64,000 bases of DNA from Ziziphus jujuba (Eukaryota; Streptophyta; Magnoliopsida; Rosales; Rhamnaceae), in assembly GCF_031755915.1 (NCBI RefSeq), contig NC_083381.1, positions 6,646,501-6,710,500 on the forward strand, written 5' to 3'. Position 1 is the stretch's first letter. Every line of letters starts with the position of its first letter. The translations under genes were made by a program, and so were the position numbers. Below, piece after piece: positions 35,855 through 47,781 of the stretch. The notes beneath the pieces were generated by a model, which saw only the letters and a program-made list of their open reading frames with translations, was not told where the DNA came from and ran no database searches.

Positions 35855-36987
35855 TGATACGAACCGAGGAGGACCTACACCTAAACCCGTATTATATTAG
35901 CCCGGATCTAATTATGTCCAAATTCTAATGGTCACCTTGACCCCTAACCAACCTGTGATTAGAAATCTTGGTATATAATGAAGACGTCATAATAGGTGAT
36001 GGAAGGCTTATTGATAAGTCAAACCAAAACACTCATTCACTAATTGTGTTTTAGATGTTCAAAATAACAAAGAGAAATTCAATCTCACAAAATAAATTCT
36101 GATTATTATTAATGGTGTATTCTTCCTAAAAAAAAAAAGCCCTTTTATAGGCTAAAAGAAAACAAAATAAAACCCTAAAAGCTAAAGGAAAAACCAGCCA
36201 ATAGGATTAGGAAACTAAGTATGGCCGGAATTTTTCTCTCATTTCCTAAACTAATTTGGATTAATTAATTTCTTTATTTGAATTAGGAATTAATTAATAA
36301 CAATGAAAATAATAAAATAATAAATTTTCTAAAATTATTTTTCCACCAAATAAATAAATAAAAACCAGAAAGTAAAGGTAATTTCCTAAAACAAAAAGTA
36401 GAAACCAAATTAGGAAACTAAAATATTATCTTTTTGACTAAGTTGACTTTGATCAATCTTTGACCAATTTAGGCTCCAAATCAGATTCCATATGCTTTGT
36501 GGGATGCCAAATAGGCTGATCATGACGTCCCACATGTTTCCCTTGCTTGGAGAAAAGAGAAAAAGCCAACTCAGTAAAATACAGTAAAGTCAATGGGTAA
36601 TACGGCAAAACTGGCCAAATTGTCATGCTGTGCACACAGCCCCTTTTTGGATGCCTTTGAAGATGCCTTGACTTGATTCCATGACCTCTTAGATATATGT
36701 ATTGAATCCATGAAGCATTGGAAGCATTTCATGCTGCCCAGACTCCATAATGCACCAAAACCGCTACCTAGGTCCGTATCGGCTTCCACCACTTTTATGC
36801 TCAAAACAGGTCTTAGATCGTTGGGTATGGACAAGCCCTCTTGAGAATGAATTACTCCCTGGATAAATGTAGTAATATTTTTCTTAAACATCTTAGCTTG
36901 AGCCCTAATGCTAGGCCTGATCTTCATCCGTATCGGGCCGGCACTCCAGCGGGTTGTCAGTTGTGCGGGCACAGGTGATTCACATCA
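35855..36987 (-). repeat. E 5' LTR
   Basis: It is 1133 bp, starts tgatgtgaatcacc at 36987 and ends gttcgtatca at 35855. It is an A/C-family LTR but clearly diverged, with the tail frame (36972-36571, TTRWSAGPIRMKIRPSIRAQ then AKMFKKNITTFIQG) still open. The sequence beyond 36987 (ttttc) is D gag and would be one copy of the target duplication; the partner is lost. Confidence 0.85.
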
Positions 36988-37667
36988 TTTTCATCTCCTT
37001 ATAATAGTCTTCCACACTCCTCCTTCCTTGAAACAAGCTTTGTAGCTTCTAAAAAATGCTCCTATAGTAATGGCTAGGTACAAAACGCTTCCTCATCAAA
37101 GCCTTCATCTCCTCCCATGTATTTACAGGTCTTTGTCTTGCTCGCCTCCTAGAAATTGTCTCTTTGTCCCATCATCCAATAGCATAGTTTGTGAATTCAA
37201 TAGCAGCTAATTTAACATTTTTAGCCTCCGAATAGTTCTAACAATCGAATACCATCTCAATCCTCTTCTCCCACTCAAGATAAGCTTCTGGATCACTTTT
37301 ACCTTGGATGGTATTTTCATCTTAATTCCTCCATAATCATTGCCTCGGTCTAATTTGTCTCTTCCATGGAATTGGTTGGTACCCGAACCAACGTCTTCTT
37401 CTTCTTCCTCAAAGTCATCTCCAATTTGTTCCAATCTTCCCCTCTTGGAGAATTTCTTCCTCTACCACGGCCATGAGTGAACCTTTGTGGTGGTTGTTGT
37501 TGCGGTATTTGGATTGATAATTCCATCATATCCAACCTATCATGGATCTGCCCGATCTCCAGCCATAATGCTCTTTGGAGTTCTCCCACCAAGGCTTGAA
37601 TGTATAACTTTGGATCAGCCACACATGGAGTTCCTTCCATGCTTTCTTTGTTTTTGTCTTGTGACAT
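36988..37667 (-). pseudogene. D gag N-terminal fragment
   Basis: From ATG 37667-37665 (MSQDKNKESMEG) it reads a coiled, Gln/Pro-rich N-terminus, an Arg/Gly patch (HGRGRGRN), an acidic Glu/Asp run, then IKMKIPS and NYAI-WWD-type text and FVPSHYYR near 37085. A frameshift lies near 37435. The fragment stops where E inserted (VEDYYKEMK, 36988). Gag packages element RNA; this copy is non-functional. Confidence 0.75.
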
Positions 37668-38608
37668 GATTTTTTCTGCAAAACTTGTTAGTAAAAAGGA
37701 CCTCACAACACTCCTTCATGTGTTTCACTCAAATTCAAGGCCTTAATTCACTTGTGTTTGCACCTAATTATATAATTCTCACCTTTCTTGCCTTTGACCA
37801 CTCTAGTAATTCTATTTGGTTCTTTGTAAACTAATTTCAAACTAGCAAGTAACAGTCCAAATAGACTTTCCAAACAGTTATGAAAAAAAGGCTAAGAAGA
37901 CAATTAGAATGAAAAGTAACAAGAAAAAAAGGCAACGATGATAGATTCGATTTTCAACAAGAAATTTGGCACGAACAAAAGAAACTAGAATGTTAAGAAC
38001 AACTTAGAATCAGATTTGCAAAGTGAAATTAATGAATAATCAACAAATCTTATTTTCAGTTATTGATTTTGGCTTGTTTTTGGTGCTCCTCAAATCAACT
38101 AAAAATTTCCGCTATCTATTTTCTCTTGAAATTTCAATAATTCAATGCCACAAACCACAAGAATAAGAAAAATTTTAAGGACAAATTTCGTACTCAAATT
38201 TTAAGGACAAATTTCGTACTCTTTTTTTTTTTTTTTTTTGTGTTCCAACAGTAAGAACAAACTTATGAACAGCAGCAATACCAATCGCACCAAACTTCAA
38301 CAAAAACAACACCAAGCAGTCGATCACAAGGGTTAGAAAAATCGACTAACAAAAATTTTTGAATTATGTCCTATCGGTTTGAACAACAAAGAATTTTTTT
38401 TTTTTAATAAGATCTAATCGAATGAATGAAGAAGAACAACAAAAAAAAGATGCCAAGAAAAGAAAAATGCAGCAACCAAACAGATAAGAAAAACCAAAGA
38501 AATCAAAGATGCAATCTCTAACTGAATGCTAAAAATCGCAGAAAACCAATAACAAAGAAAAAATAATGAAAATGAAAATAGATAGATCAAACTTGTAATT
38601 AGAACCAG
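37668..38608 (-). other. D leader (5' UTR)
   Basis: Non-coding sequence between primer site and gag, with T/A runs (38221-38239, 38395-38406). A 31-bp duplicated segment (acaaatttcgtactc twice, 38181-38222) is visible. Confidence 0.65.
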
Positions 38609-38620
38609 GCTCTGATACCA
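38609..38620 (-). promoter_or_regulatory. Primer-binding site (initiator Met tRNA), element D
   Basis: The minus strand reads tggtatcagagc, three bases after the D 5' LTR end at 38624. Confidence 0.85.
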
Positions 38621-38623
38621 AAT

Positions 38624-39195
38624 TGATACAAACCTAGAGCGACTTGCCTCTAAACCCGTAACAAAGATTGATTTGGACCATCTAATTACAAGTTATCAAT
38701 GGAAGACCTCGTCCCTTTACCTATATTTGAGGTAAAAACTTTGGTATAATGAAGACGCCACAATAAGGTGCGGAATAACCTATTGATAAGTTAGATTTGA
38801 ACTCCACAAGCAAAGCTTGAAAAAGTTTGATATAGTTTCTAAAGAACCAAGAGAATCACTCTCACCTTGAATTCAAAATTGTAATATACCTTTATTCATG
38901 ATTTATGTGCCTTTAAATAGGCAAAATAAATTGCAAAGCTTTCCTAAATTTGCCAAAAACAATTATGACCGAAATTTAGATTTAGGAACCTAATTTGACT
39001 CCTAATTTCCTAATTTGAATGGCCTTTAATTCCTTAACCAGTCAACTCTAACAAAAATAGGAAAGTAATTTAAAAACCTAATAAAACTAAATTGGAAAAG
39101 TAAGATAGGCAATATGCCAAAATCCAATCAAGACATAAATAAAAACTAATGTTTCCTAATTATAAAATTTGGCCAAGCTTAGTTGGATGCCAAGT
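38624..39195 (-). repeat. D 5' LTR, R/U5 side
   Basis: It starts tgatacaaacctagagcg at its plus-strand left edge and runs to the caagt target used by C. The other part is 47453-47781; together they make about 900 bp. Confidence 0.8.
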
Positions 39196-40337
39196 TGATA
39201 CGAACCTAGGACGACATGCTCCTAAACCCGTATTATATTAGCTCGGATCTTAATTAAGTTCAAGTTCTAATGGAATGGACCTCAACCCCTAACCAACCTG
39301 TGGTTAGAAACCTTGGTATAATGTAGACGCCACAATAGGGGATGGAAAACCTATTGATAAGTCAAGCTAAAACAACCAATTCTCTAATGGTGTTTTAGGT
39401 GTTCTCAAAGAACAAAGAGATAATTAATCTCACAAGTATTTTCTTTATTCAAATCAAAGTTTTCAAAGTTATATTATTAATGAAAAATAAGCCTTTAAAT
39501 AGGCTTTGAAAGAAACACAATAAACCCTAAAAACCCTAGGAAAAAACCGGCCACACAATGAAGAAATCTACCTTGGCCGAAACTTTCCTTTTCCTAATCT
39601 AATTTGGATTAATTAATTCCTTTATTTTGAATTAGGAATTAATTAATTTACAATGAAAATAATAAAATAATAACTTTCCTAAACTTATTTGTCCAGAAAA
39701 TAAATAAATAAAAACTAAAAATAATGGTAGTTTCCTAAAACAAAAAGTAGAATAAAATTAGGAAACTAAAATACTAGCTTTTTAACTAAATTGACTTTGA
39801 CCAATCTTTGACCAAAGTGAGCTCCAAATCAGCTTCAATATGCTTTGTAGGATGCCAAATAAGCTTATTGTGAAGTTCCTCACGTTGCCCTTGCTTGGAA
39901 GTATGAGAAAAGGCTAATACAGTAAAATACAGTAAAGCCAGCAAGGAATACAGCAAATCCGGCCTTTCCTTCTCCTTGTGCGCAAACCACCTTGTAGGTC
40001 GGCTTTGAAGCTGCTTTGGCTGGTTTCTATGACTCATCCTCCATATGAATTGAACCCATAAGGATGGGGTTCCAATTCATACAACCCGGCCTCTTTATTA
40101 TCACCAAAACCTTCACCCGACCCTGTTTTGGCTTCTATTGCTTGTATGAGTAAAACAGGCCTTGATTCTTTAGATGTGGCCAACCCCTCTTGACTATGAC
40201 TTATTCCTTGTATGAAGACAGCAAGATTGTCCTTGAACTTCTTGGCTTGGGCCTTAGTGATCGGTCCCACCTTCATCTGTATTGGGTCAGCACCCCAGCG
40301 GGTTGTTGGTCGAGCTGTCTCGGGTGGATTCGCATCA
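39196..40337 (-). repeat. Element C 3' LTR
   Basis: 1142 bp, reading tgatgcgaatcc at 40337 to gtatca at 39196 on the minus strand. Its first 304 bases encode the polyprotein tail in frame with integrase. Confidence 0.95.
40034..40337 (-). other. LTR-encoded C-terminal tail, element C copy (in frame with integrase)
   Basis: From the LTR start, the frame continues from [19 protein letters not shown] into WGADPIQMKVGPITKAQAKK, FKDNLAVFIQ and a Gly-rich end, about 100 residues. This is the copy that shows the fusion without interruption between the LTR edge and the final stop. Basic core with predicted helix; no known domain recognised. Confidence 0.75.
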
Positions 40338-40350
40338 TTCCCCTCCTCTT
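40338..40350 (-). promoter_or_regulatory. Polypurine tract, element C
   Basis: The minus strand reads aagaggaggggaa directly before the 3' LTR. Confidence 0.9.
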
Positions 40351-43300
40351 GAAAAGGATTTGTCCTCAAATCGAAATCATCACCTGCAGCAAAAGGAGAT
40401 AAATCAACAACATTAAAGGAGGCACTAACATTATACTCACCCGGTAGATCAAGCTTGTAAGCATTGTCGTTTATCCTCTCCAAAACTTGGAAAGGTCCAT
40501 CACCCCTCGGCATGAGTTTTGATTTCCTTTGTTCGGGGAATCTTTCTTTCCTTAAATGCAGCCACACCCAATCTCCAGGTTCAAACACCATTGATTTTCA
40601 GCCTTGATTAGCCACCCTTGCATATTGCTCGGTCCTCCTCTCAATGTTTGCTCGGGTTTTCTCATGAATCTGCTTTACAAACTCAGCTTTTTGTTTTCCA
40701 TCTAGATTAGCACGCTCACTTAAAGGCAAAGGTGTTAAATCTAATGGAGTCAAAGGATTAAAACCATAAACAATTTCAAATGGAGTAAATTTAGTTGCTG
40801 AATGTAAAGACCTATTATATGCAAATTCAACATGTGGCAAACATTCTTCCCAAGTCCTTAAATTTCTACTAATTAATACTCTCAACAATGCAGACAAGGT
40901 TCTATTTACTACTTCGGTTTGTCCATCAGTTTGTGGATGACAAATAGTTGAAAATAAAAGCTTAGTACCTAATTTAACCCACAATGTTTTCCAAAAATAG
41001 CTTAAGAACTTAGCATCCCTATCCGACACAATAGTTTTTGGCATTCCATGCAATCTCACAATTTCCTTGAAAAATAAATTAGCAATGTTGGATGCATCAT
41101 CAGTTTTATTACATGCAATAAAATGTGCCATCTTAGAAAACCTATCTACTACAACAAATATTGAATCCTTACCTGTCCTTGACCTAGGCAACCCAAGAAT
41201 AAAATCCATAGACAAATCTACCCAAGGATAGGTAGGAATCGGCAAAGGCTTATACAATCCATGCGGTTTCAATGTTGATTTTGTTTTTCGGCACTTCAAA
41301 CATCTTTCACAAATTCTCTCAACATCTCTCCTCATGTTAGGCCAATAAAAATGTTCTTGCAGCAAGGATAAAGTCTTTAAAATACCAAAATGACCCATTA
41401 AACCACCCCCATGTCCTTCCCGAACCAATAATTCCCTAATACTACAATTAGGCACACAAAGTTTGTTTTCCTTAAACAAATATCCCTCAAATATGTAAAA
41501 TTTATTAAATCCATGTTTCAAACAGGTTCTAAAAATTTCTCCAAAGTCACTATCATGCTCATAAAGTTCTTTCAATTGTTCAAATCCAAGCAATCTAGCA
41601 TCTAAGGTAGAAAAGAGCACATACCTTCGGGATAATGCATCGGCAACCACATTTTCCTTACCTTTTTTGTAGCGGATCACATATGGAAATGTTTCAATAA
41701 ACTCAATCCACTTAGCATGCCTTCGGTTGAGCTTTCCTTGTCCCTTGATATGCTTCAAAGACTCATGATCCGTATGAATCACAAACTCCTTTGGCATAAG
41801 ATAGTGCTGCCACGTCTCCAAAGCCCTCACCAAAGCATACATCTCCTTGTCATAAGTCGGGTAGTTTAGGGCAGCTCCATTCAATTTTTCACTAAAGTAG
41901 GCTATGGACCTTCCTTCTTGCATTAAAATAGCTCCAATACCTACACCCGAAGCATCACACTCAATTTCAAAAGTCTTAGAAAAATTTGGCAAAACTAGCA
42001 AAGGTGCATTACACAATTTTTCTTTCAACAAATTAAAAGATTTTTCTTGTACTTCCCCCCATTTGAAGCCAACATTCTTCTTGACAACTTCATTCAATGG
42101 TGCTGCTATGGTACTAAAATCCTTGACAAATCTTCGATAAAAGCTTGCCAAGCCATGAAAGCTCCTCACTTGGGTAATGGAAGTAGGAACCGGCCACGCT
42201 TGAATTGCTTTCACCTTAGCTTGATCAACTTTGATTCCTGCAGCACTTACTACAAAACCTAGAAATACAAGCTCTTCTTTGCAAAAGTCACATTTTTTAA
42301 TGTTAGCAAATAATCTTTCCTTTCTAAGAACTTGCAAAATTTGCCTAAGTTGATCCACATGGTCATCCAAATTTCGGCTATATATTAAAATGTCATCAAA
42401 ATAAACAACCACAAATTTACCAATAAATGGACGCATTACATGATTCATAAGCCTCATGAAAGTACTAGGTGCATTAGATAATCCAAAAGGCATAACTAAC
42501 CATTCATACAGTCCATATTTAGTTTTGAATGCGGTTTTCCATTCATCACCTTCTTTCATCCTAATTTGGTGATAACCACTCCTAAGATCAATTTTTGTAA
42601 ACATGCAAGCACCATGCAATTCATCAAGCATATCATCTAATCTAGGAATGGGATGTCTATATTTGATGGTAATATTATTTATAGCTCTACAATCAACACA
42701 CATTCTCCAAGAACCATCCTTTTTAGGTACCAACAAAACAGGAACAGCACATGGACTTAAACTCTCACGAATATATCCTTTATCAAGCAAATCACTTACC
42801 TGTTTTTGCAGCTCCTTTGTTTCTTCGGGATTGTTCCTATAAGCTGGTCTATTTGGTATGGCAGCCCCTGGAACAAAGTCAATTTGATGTTCTATCCCTC
42901 GAATAGGTGGTAGTCCACTTGGAATCTCACTTGGGAAGACATCTCCAAATTCCTTCAAAAGAGAAATCATTGAACTTGGCAATTCAAGTTCTTCAAAGTT
43001 AGTTTGATCATTAAAATAATTTTCTTTGTAAAGCATGACCAGCAAAGGTTTCTTACACTCAATAACCTTATTAATATCCCCTAAACTCAAATAAAAATTC
43101 TGGTTTTTCCTCTCTTTTCTTTCTTTTCTTTTTCTTTCCTCGGTTTGGCTCTCATTGGCGGAAATTTCCAGTTTTTTTAAGCTCTCGGGTTTGCTCTCTT
43201 TTCTCACCTCTCTCTCGGCTTTCTCTTGGTCTTTCCACTCAATATGAACCTTAGAAACCTTACCTTGGTCAGCAACCTCTATCTTACCTTCTTGAAAGGA

Positions 43301-45133
43301 TGGTGAAGCCGTTGGTGCCATACTTGCTTTTTCCTTGAGCTTTTCAGCTTCTCTCCTTTGTTGCATTTGTAATTGGTCTTTGTAAACCTCTTTAGGAGAT
43401 AATAGTTCCAGCTTGACCTTCTTTCCTTTAAACCTGAAAACAATACTATTTTCTCGACCAAAATGAGTAGCATCTTTATCAAATTGCCATGGTCTACCTA
43501 ATAGTATATGTCCAGCAATCATGGGTACAATATCACATAAAACTACATCCTCATATCTACCTATATTAAATTTTACTTTGGCTTGTTTGTTTACTTTCAT
43601 CTCACCACTATCATTAAGCCATTGTAATCTATATGGTTCAGGATGTTTTATTGTTTTTAAGCCCAATTTATCAACTACAAGGTTACTTATTACATTAGTA
43701 CAACTTCTACTATCAATAATCATACTACATATCTTACCTTGAATTTCACATCGGGTGTGGAAGATGTTCTCTCTTTGAATTTCATCCTCATCTTTGTATG
43801 CAGCAAGTACTCTCCTAGAAAGCAAGTTTAATTCAGCATTGGATGCTTGCAAGGTTTCGGGTTCATCCTCCAAGTCCTCCTCCTCTTGCTTGGCTTCATC
43901 CTCACTTTCTTCACTTTCCGATTCTAGCTCGTCATTGCCCTTTAACACCATGATTCTTCTATTCGGGCATTGGCTAGCAATGTGTCCTCCTCCCTGGCAC
44001 TTAAAACACATAACATCATGAGTTCTAGAAGGTTTAGGATCTAATTTTACCTCATTCTTTGGTGCTTGGACAGATTTGATTCTAGTCTCCTTCCTTGGCG
44101 AGTTTGAACTTTCTTCTTTGACTTTCGGCTTTGCCTTGCTTTCATAGATGGGATTGTTCCTCCAGCCACTTGAATTGGACCTTCCACTGTTGGAAACACC
44201 TCCAAACCATGATCTTACACCCCTCCTCTTGAATTGATGCTCTAATTTAATAGCCACATGCAACATCTCCTCCAATTCCACATATTGTTGCAATTCTAGT
44301 TGATTGGCTATTTCACGATTCAAACCACCAAGAAACCTTGCCATGGTTGCTTCCCTATCTTCATTCAAGTTCAATCTCATCATAAGCATCTCCATCTCCT
44401 TGTAATAATCCTCCACGGATCCATGTCCTTGAGATAAAGATTGAAGTCTTTGATGCAGCAACCTATGATAATGTGATGGTACGAATCGCTTCCGCATGGC
44501 TCCTTTCATTTGTTGCCATGTAGTAATCAAGTCATCACCAACTCTCCTTCGGGTGTTTTGCTCATTGGTCCACCATTGGAGTGCATAATGACCAAACTCC
44601 ATTGCTGCCAATTTCACCTTCTTAGCCTCCGAATAATTATGGCGGTTAAATATCATCTCCATTTTTTATTCCCACTCCAAATATGCTTCGGGGTCATTTT
44701 TTCCCATGAATGGTGGGATGTTGATCTTGATATTGCTAAGATTGTCATCTGTTTCTTCCCTTCTATATCTTCCATGGCCAGCTCTATCTTGGACAGCAAA
44801 AGTTTTGTTCATACCTTCCTCAAAGTCTCCACCGAATGGCTCCTCATTAAATTCCTCTCTCGGTCTCTCGTGACCTCCTCGTCCTTGGCCTCGTCCTCCA
44901 TGGAATTCTTGCCTATTTCTTGTGTTCGGCATTTCTTGTGAGGCTTCTACCCTTCCCATTCTTTGATTCACATGCTCAACTTGAGCACTAACCCGCTGTA
45001 TTGATTCCAAGACAGCTCTCATATCCACTTGGTCTCCACTCCCGGTAGCTCAGTCATCGCCATGGAATGCTACGGACTCTTCCTCATTGATCCTCAAGGG
45101 TGGATCCCCTCTTCTTATTCTAGAATCTGCCAT

Positions 45134-46291
45134 GTTAGTAAAATACTGAAAAAATAAAATAAATCTTCACAATATTCACTCCCTCATGTGTTTCACTCAA
45201 ACAAGGTCTCGACACTCGTGTTTGTACACTAATTTCGGTTTTTACCCTCTTTTAAGCTCACACACTCTTGCCTTTTTCCACTCAATGAATTAGCTCAAAG
45301 TTCTAATTAAAACACCCACAAAACAGCAATTAGATCACTAGTATGTTTTAATTAAACTTATCAACAAAACAGTAGCAAAAAGTAGGCAATACCGAAAGAA
45401 TCCAACAAATCCTAATTTTTTGGCTTTCTAGACAAGAAAACATAAAATAATGGGAAAACGTTGGAATTTTTGAAAACTGCACCAGATGGTAGTAGATTAT
45501 GAGTTCAAGAATAAAATTCCAGAAAAAGAAATTCAAATACGAACAAGAATCAAAGAGAACAAAAATATAGAAAAGTGTTGGTTGTTGTTCTTGTAATTCA
45601 AGTTTTGTATCAATTCCTTTATCTAATTTTAATCCAAATAATTTAAGCACCCAAAATCCAAATATCCAGCAGCAAAAATAATTCTCCAGCAACTCAAATA
45701 TTGAATAAATAATAAAAAACCAGCAGCTCCAACAAATTTCCAGCAACCAAATCAAACTCCAACAAACCGAAATATTTTTTTTTGTTTTTTTTTTTTTTAT
45801 TCGGCTTTACCTTCTTTTTTTTTTTTCACTCACAGAACATAAAAAACTGCAGTAGCAAGAATAATTACCAAAATTGCAATTCCAACTCCAAAACAAACAC
45901 CAAACCCGTGACCTCCAAATAAACAAAATGTGCAGTTTTTTTTTTTTTTTTTAAATGTTGCCGCAAACTTCTTTTTTTTTTTTTCTTGTTTTCTTTTTTT
46001 TTTTTTTTTTTTTTTGAATATATGAATGCAAATATTTAAGACTAAAACAGCAAAGAAAAATCAACAAAAACCAAATTAACAAGAACAATGATAAAAGACA
46101 ACCAACAAACTAGGAAACAAAAATACGATAAAACTAGGAAATCCTAATTCAACTAGGAATGAATTTTTATTTTTTTTTTAAGATGCTGAACGTGTATAGG
46201 ATAGATGCAACCTTAACCTAATGCTAAAATTGCAGAATAACACAAAAACAAATAAAGCAAATAAAGATAGATCAAACCTGAACAAAATTTA
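45134..46291 (-). other. Element C leader (5' UTR)
   Basis: About 1.16 kb, colinear with the leader of A. It contains the same 135-codon Phe/Leu/Ile-rich frame (45755-45348) and long T-runs (45941-46020) on the plus strand. Confidence 0.75.
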
Positions 46292-46303
46292 GCTCTGATA
46301 CCA
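46292..46303 (-). promoter_or_regulatory. Primer-binding site (initiator Met tRNA), element C
   Basis: The minus strand reads tggtatcagagc, two bases from the 5' LTR. Confidence 0.9.
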
Positions 46304-46305
46304 AA

Positions 46306-47447
46306 TGATACGAACCTAGGACGACATGCTCCTAAACCCGTATTATATTAGCCCGAATCTTAATTAAGTTCAAGTTCTAATGGAATGGACCTCAACCCCT
46401 AACCAACCTGTGGTTAGAAACCTTGGTATAATGTAGACACCACAATAGGGGATGGAAAACCTATTGATAAGTCAAGCTAAAACAACCAATTCTCTAATGG
46501 TGTTTTAGGTGTTCTCAAAGAACAAAGAGATAATTAATCTCACAAGTATTTTCTTTATTCAAATCAAAGTTTTCAAAGTTATATTATTAATGAAAAATAA
46601 GCCTTTAAATAGGCTTTGAAAGAAACACAATAAACCCTAAAAACCCTAGGAAAAAACCGGCCACACAATGAAGAAGTCTACCTTGGCCGAAACTTTCCTT
46701 TTCCTAATCTAATTTGGATTAATTAATTCCTTTATTTTGAATTAGGAATTAATTAATTTACAATGAAAATAATAAAATAATAACTTTCCTAAACTTATTT
46801 GTCCAGAAAATAAATAAATAAAAACTAAAAATAATGGTAGTTTCCTAAAACAAAAAGTAAAATAAAATTAGGAAACTAAAATACTAGCTTTTTGACTAAA
46901 TTGACTTTGACCAATCTTTGACCAAAGTGAGCTCCAAATCAGCTTCAATATGCTTTGTAGGATGCCAAATAAGCTTATTGTGAAGTTCCTCACGTTGCCC
47001 TTGCTTGGAAGTATGAGAAAAGGCTAATACAGTAAAATACAGTAAAGCCAGCAAGGAATACAGCAAATCCGGCCTTTCCTTCTCCTTGTGCGCAAACCAC
47101 CTTGTAGGTCGGCTTTGAAGCTGCTTTGGCTGGTTTCTATGACTCATCCTCCATATGAATTGAACCCATAAGGATGGGGTTCCAATTCATACAACCCGGC
47201 CTCTTTATTATCACCAAAACCGTCACCCGACCCTGTTTTGGCTTCTATTGCTTGTATGAGTAAAACAGGCCTTGATTCTTTAGATGTGGCCAACCCCTCT
47301 TGACTATGACTTATTCCTTGTATGAAGACAGCAAGATTGTCCTTGAACTTCTTGGCTTGGGCCCTAGTGATCGGTCCCACCTTCATCTGTATTGGGTCAG
47401 CACCCCAGCGGGTTGTTGGTCGAGCTGTCTCGGGTGGATTCGCATCA
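46306..47447 (-). repeat. Element C 5' LTR
   Basis: 1142 bp, about 99.3% identical to the 3' copy, with the TATA-like tatttaaa at the same relative place. Confidence 0.95.
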
Positions 47448-47452
47448 CAAGT

Positions 47453-47781
47453 AGGCGAATATCACCCTCCATGTGGCAAAAGTGCCATGTTTCCATATGA
47501 TGCCATGTCACCATCCATGTCATCAAAACTTGCCACATCACCATATTGTAGGATTCCATGCGTTAAGCTCTCTTTCATGTTGGCATCCACCGTCCCAATC
47601 ATATACCAATTTTAGTTCATCTTCAATAATGAACTTGCTTCTTTGAGATGTAAACACCTCCTAGATTAAACCATTTAGTGTTTCTTTAAACCTCTTTGCC
47701 TTAGCCCTGGTTATTGGTCCTGTAGAGATTTAAAGTGGCTCTGGACTCCATATTGAGGTGCTCTCGATCATGTCCTCATCA
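47453..47781 (-). repeat. D 5' LTR, U3 side
   Basis: It resumes aggcgaatatcaccctcc right after the second caagt copy, colinear with 29193-29444. It extends some 40 bp further than the truncated 3' copy, ending tcctcatca (LTR start tgatgagga on the minus strand). Confidence 0.75.

Larger units (their letters stand above)
29445..36987. mobile_element. E: rearranged gypsy element with inverted gag and pol arms
   Basis: The right half is minus strand: 5' LTR (36987-35855, 1133 bp, tgatgtg...gtatca), primer site, leader, gag (34714 to about 33146). The left half is plus strand: protease to integrase (29445-33118) ending in the polypurine tract and 14 bp of a 3' LTR. The two arms meet head-on near 33132. 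About 250 bp at the Gag/protease border are present in both (29450-29696 plus; 33147-33390 minus) at roughly 95% identity. No complete 3' LTR exists. It therefore arose by rearrangement or by two related copies joining, not by simple insertion. Confidence 0.75.
40034..45133 (-). pseudogene. Element C gag-pol polyprotein, one frame with three stops
   Basis: ATG 45133-45131 (MADSRIRRGD) to TAA/TGA at 40034 is a single frame of about 1700 codons with no frameshift. It contains Gag, zinc knuckle ([14 protein letters not shown]), acidic linker, protease, RT with YFDD, RNase H (IECDASG), integrase finger, core (DRDAKF, TDGQTE), GPF module and the LTR-encoded tail. Stops are TGA 45052-45050 (CGA in A), TAA 44668-44666 (a Glu codon in A) and TGA 40600-40598 (CGA in A). 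Two of the three are CpG-type C-to-T changes. The protease reads DSRS (Arg codon 43708-43706) where A has DSGS, so protease would be inactive. A stretch of 1354 codons (44662-40598) is fully open. Confidence 0.93.
39196..47447 (-). mobile_element. C: full-length young gypsy element inserted in the D 5' LTR
   Basis: It is 8.25 kb with LTRs of 1142 bp each (5' 47447-46306; 3' 40337-39196) differing at about eight sites (0.7%). The perfect duplication caagt (39191-39195 and 47448-47452) and the intact D sequence at 29183-29210 prove the target. Primer site and polypurine tract are intact. It belongs to the same family as A: Gag, protease, RT and integrase text is nearly identical. It is close to being coding-competent but carries three stops and a protease active-site change. 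Confidence 0.96.
28611..47781 (-). mobile_element. D: gypsy element inserted in T2, host of E and C
   Basis: On the minus strand the 5' LTR occupies 47781-47453 and 39195-38624, with C inserted between. Then come the primer site (38620-38609), a leader and the gag N-terminus (37667-36988). The 3' LTR (29444-28611) begins truncated. Target duplication is gtctt (28606-28610) against gtcgt (47782-47786), one mismatch. The rest of gag and all of pol are missing; E occupies their place. D is a relative of A and C: its leader, Gag (IKMKIP block) and LTR tail (GPITRTRAKRFKEALNG) align, but its LTR is about 900 bp and differs in sequence. Confidence 0.75.
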
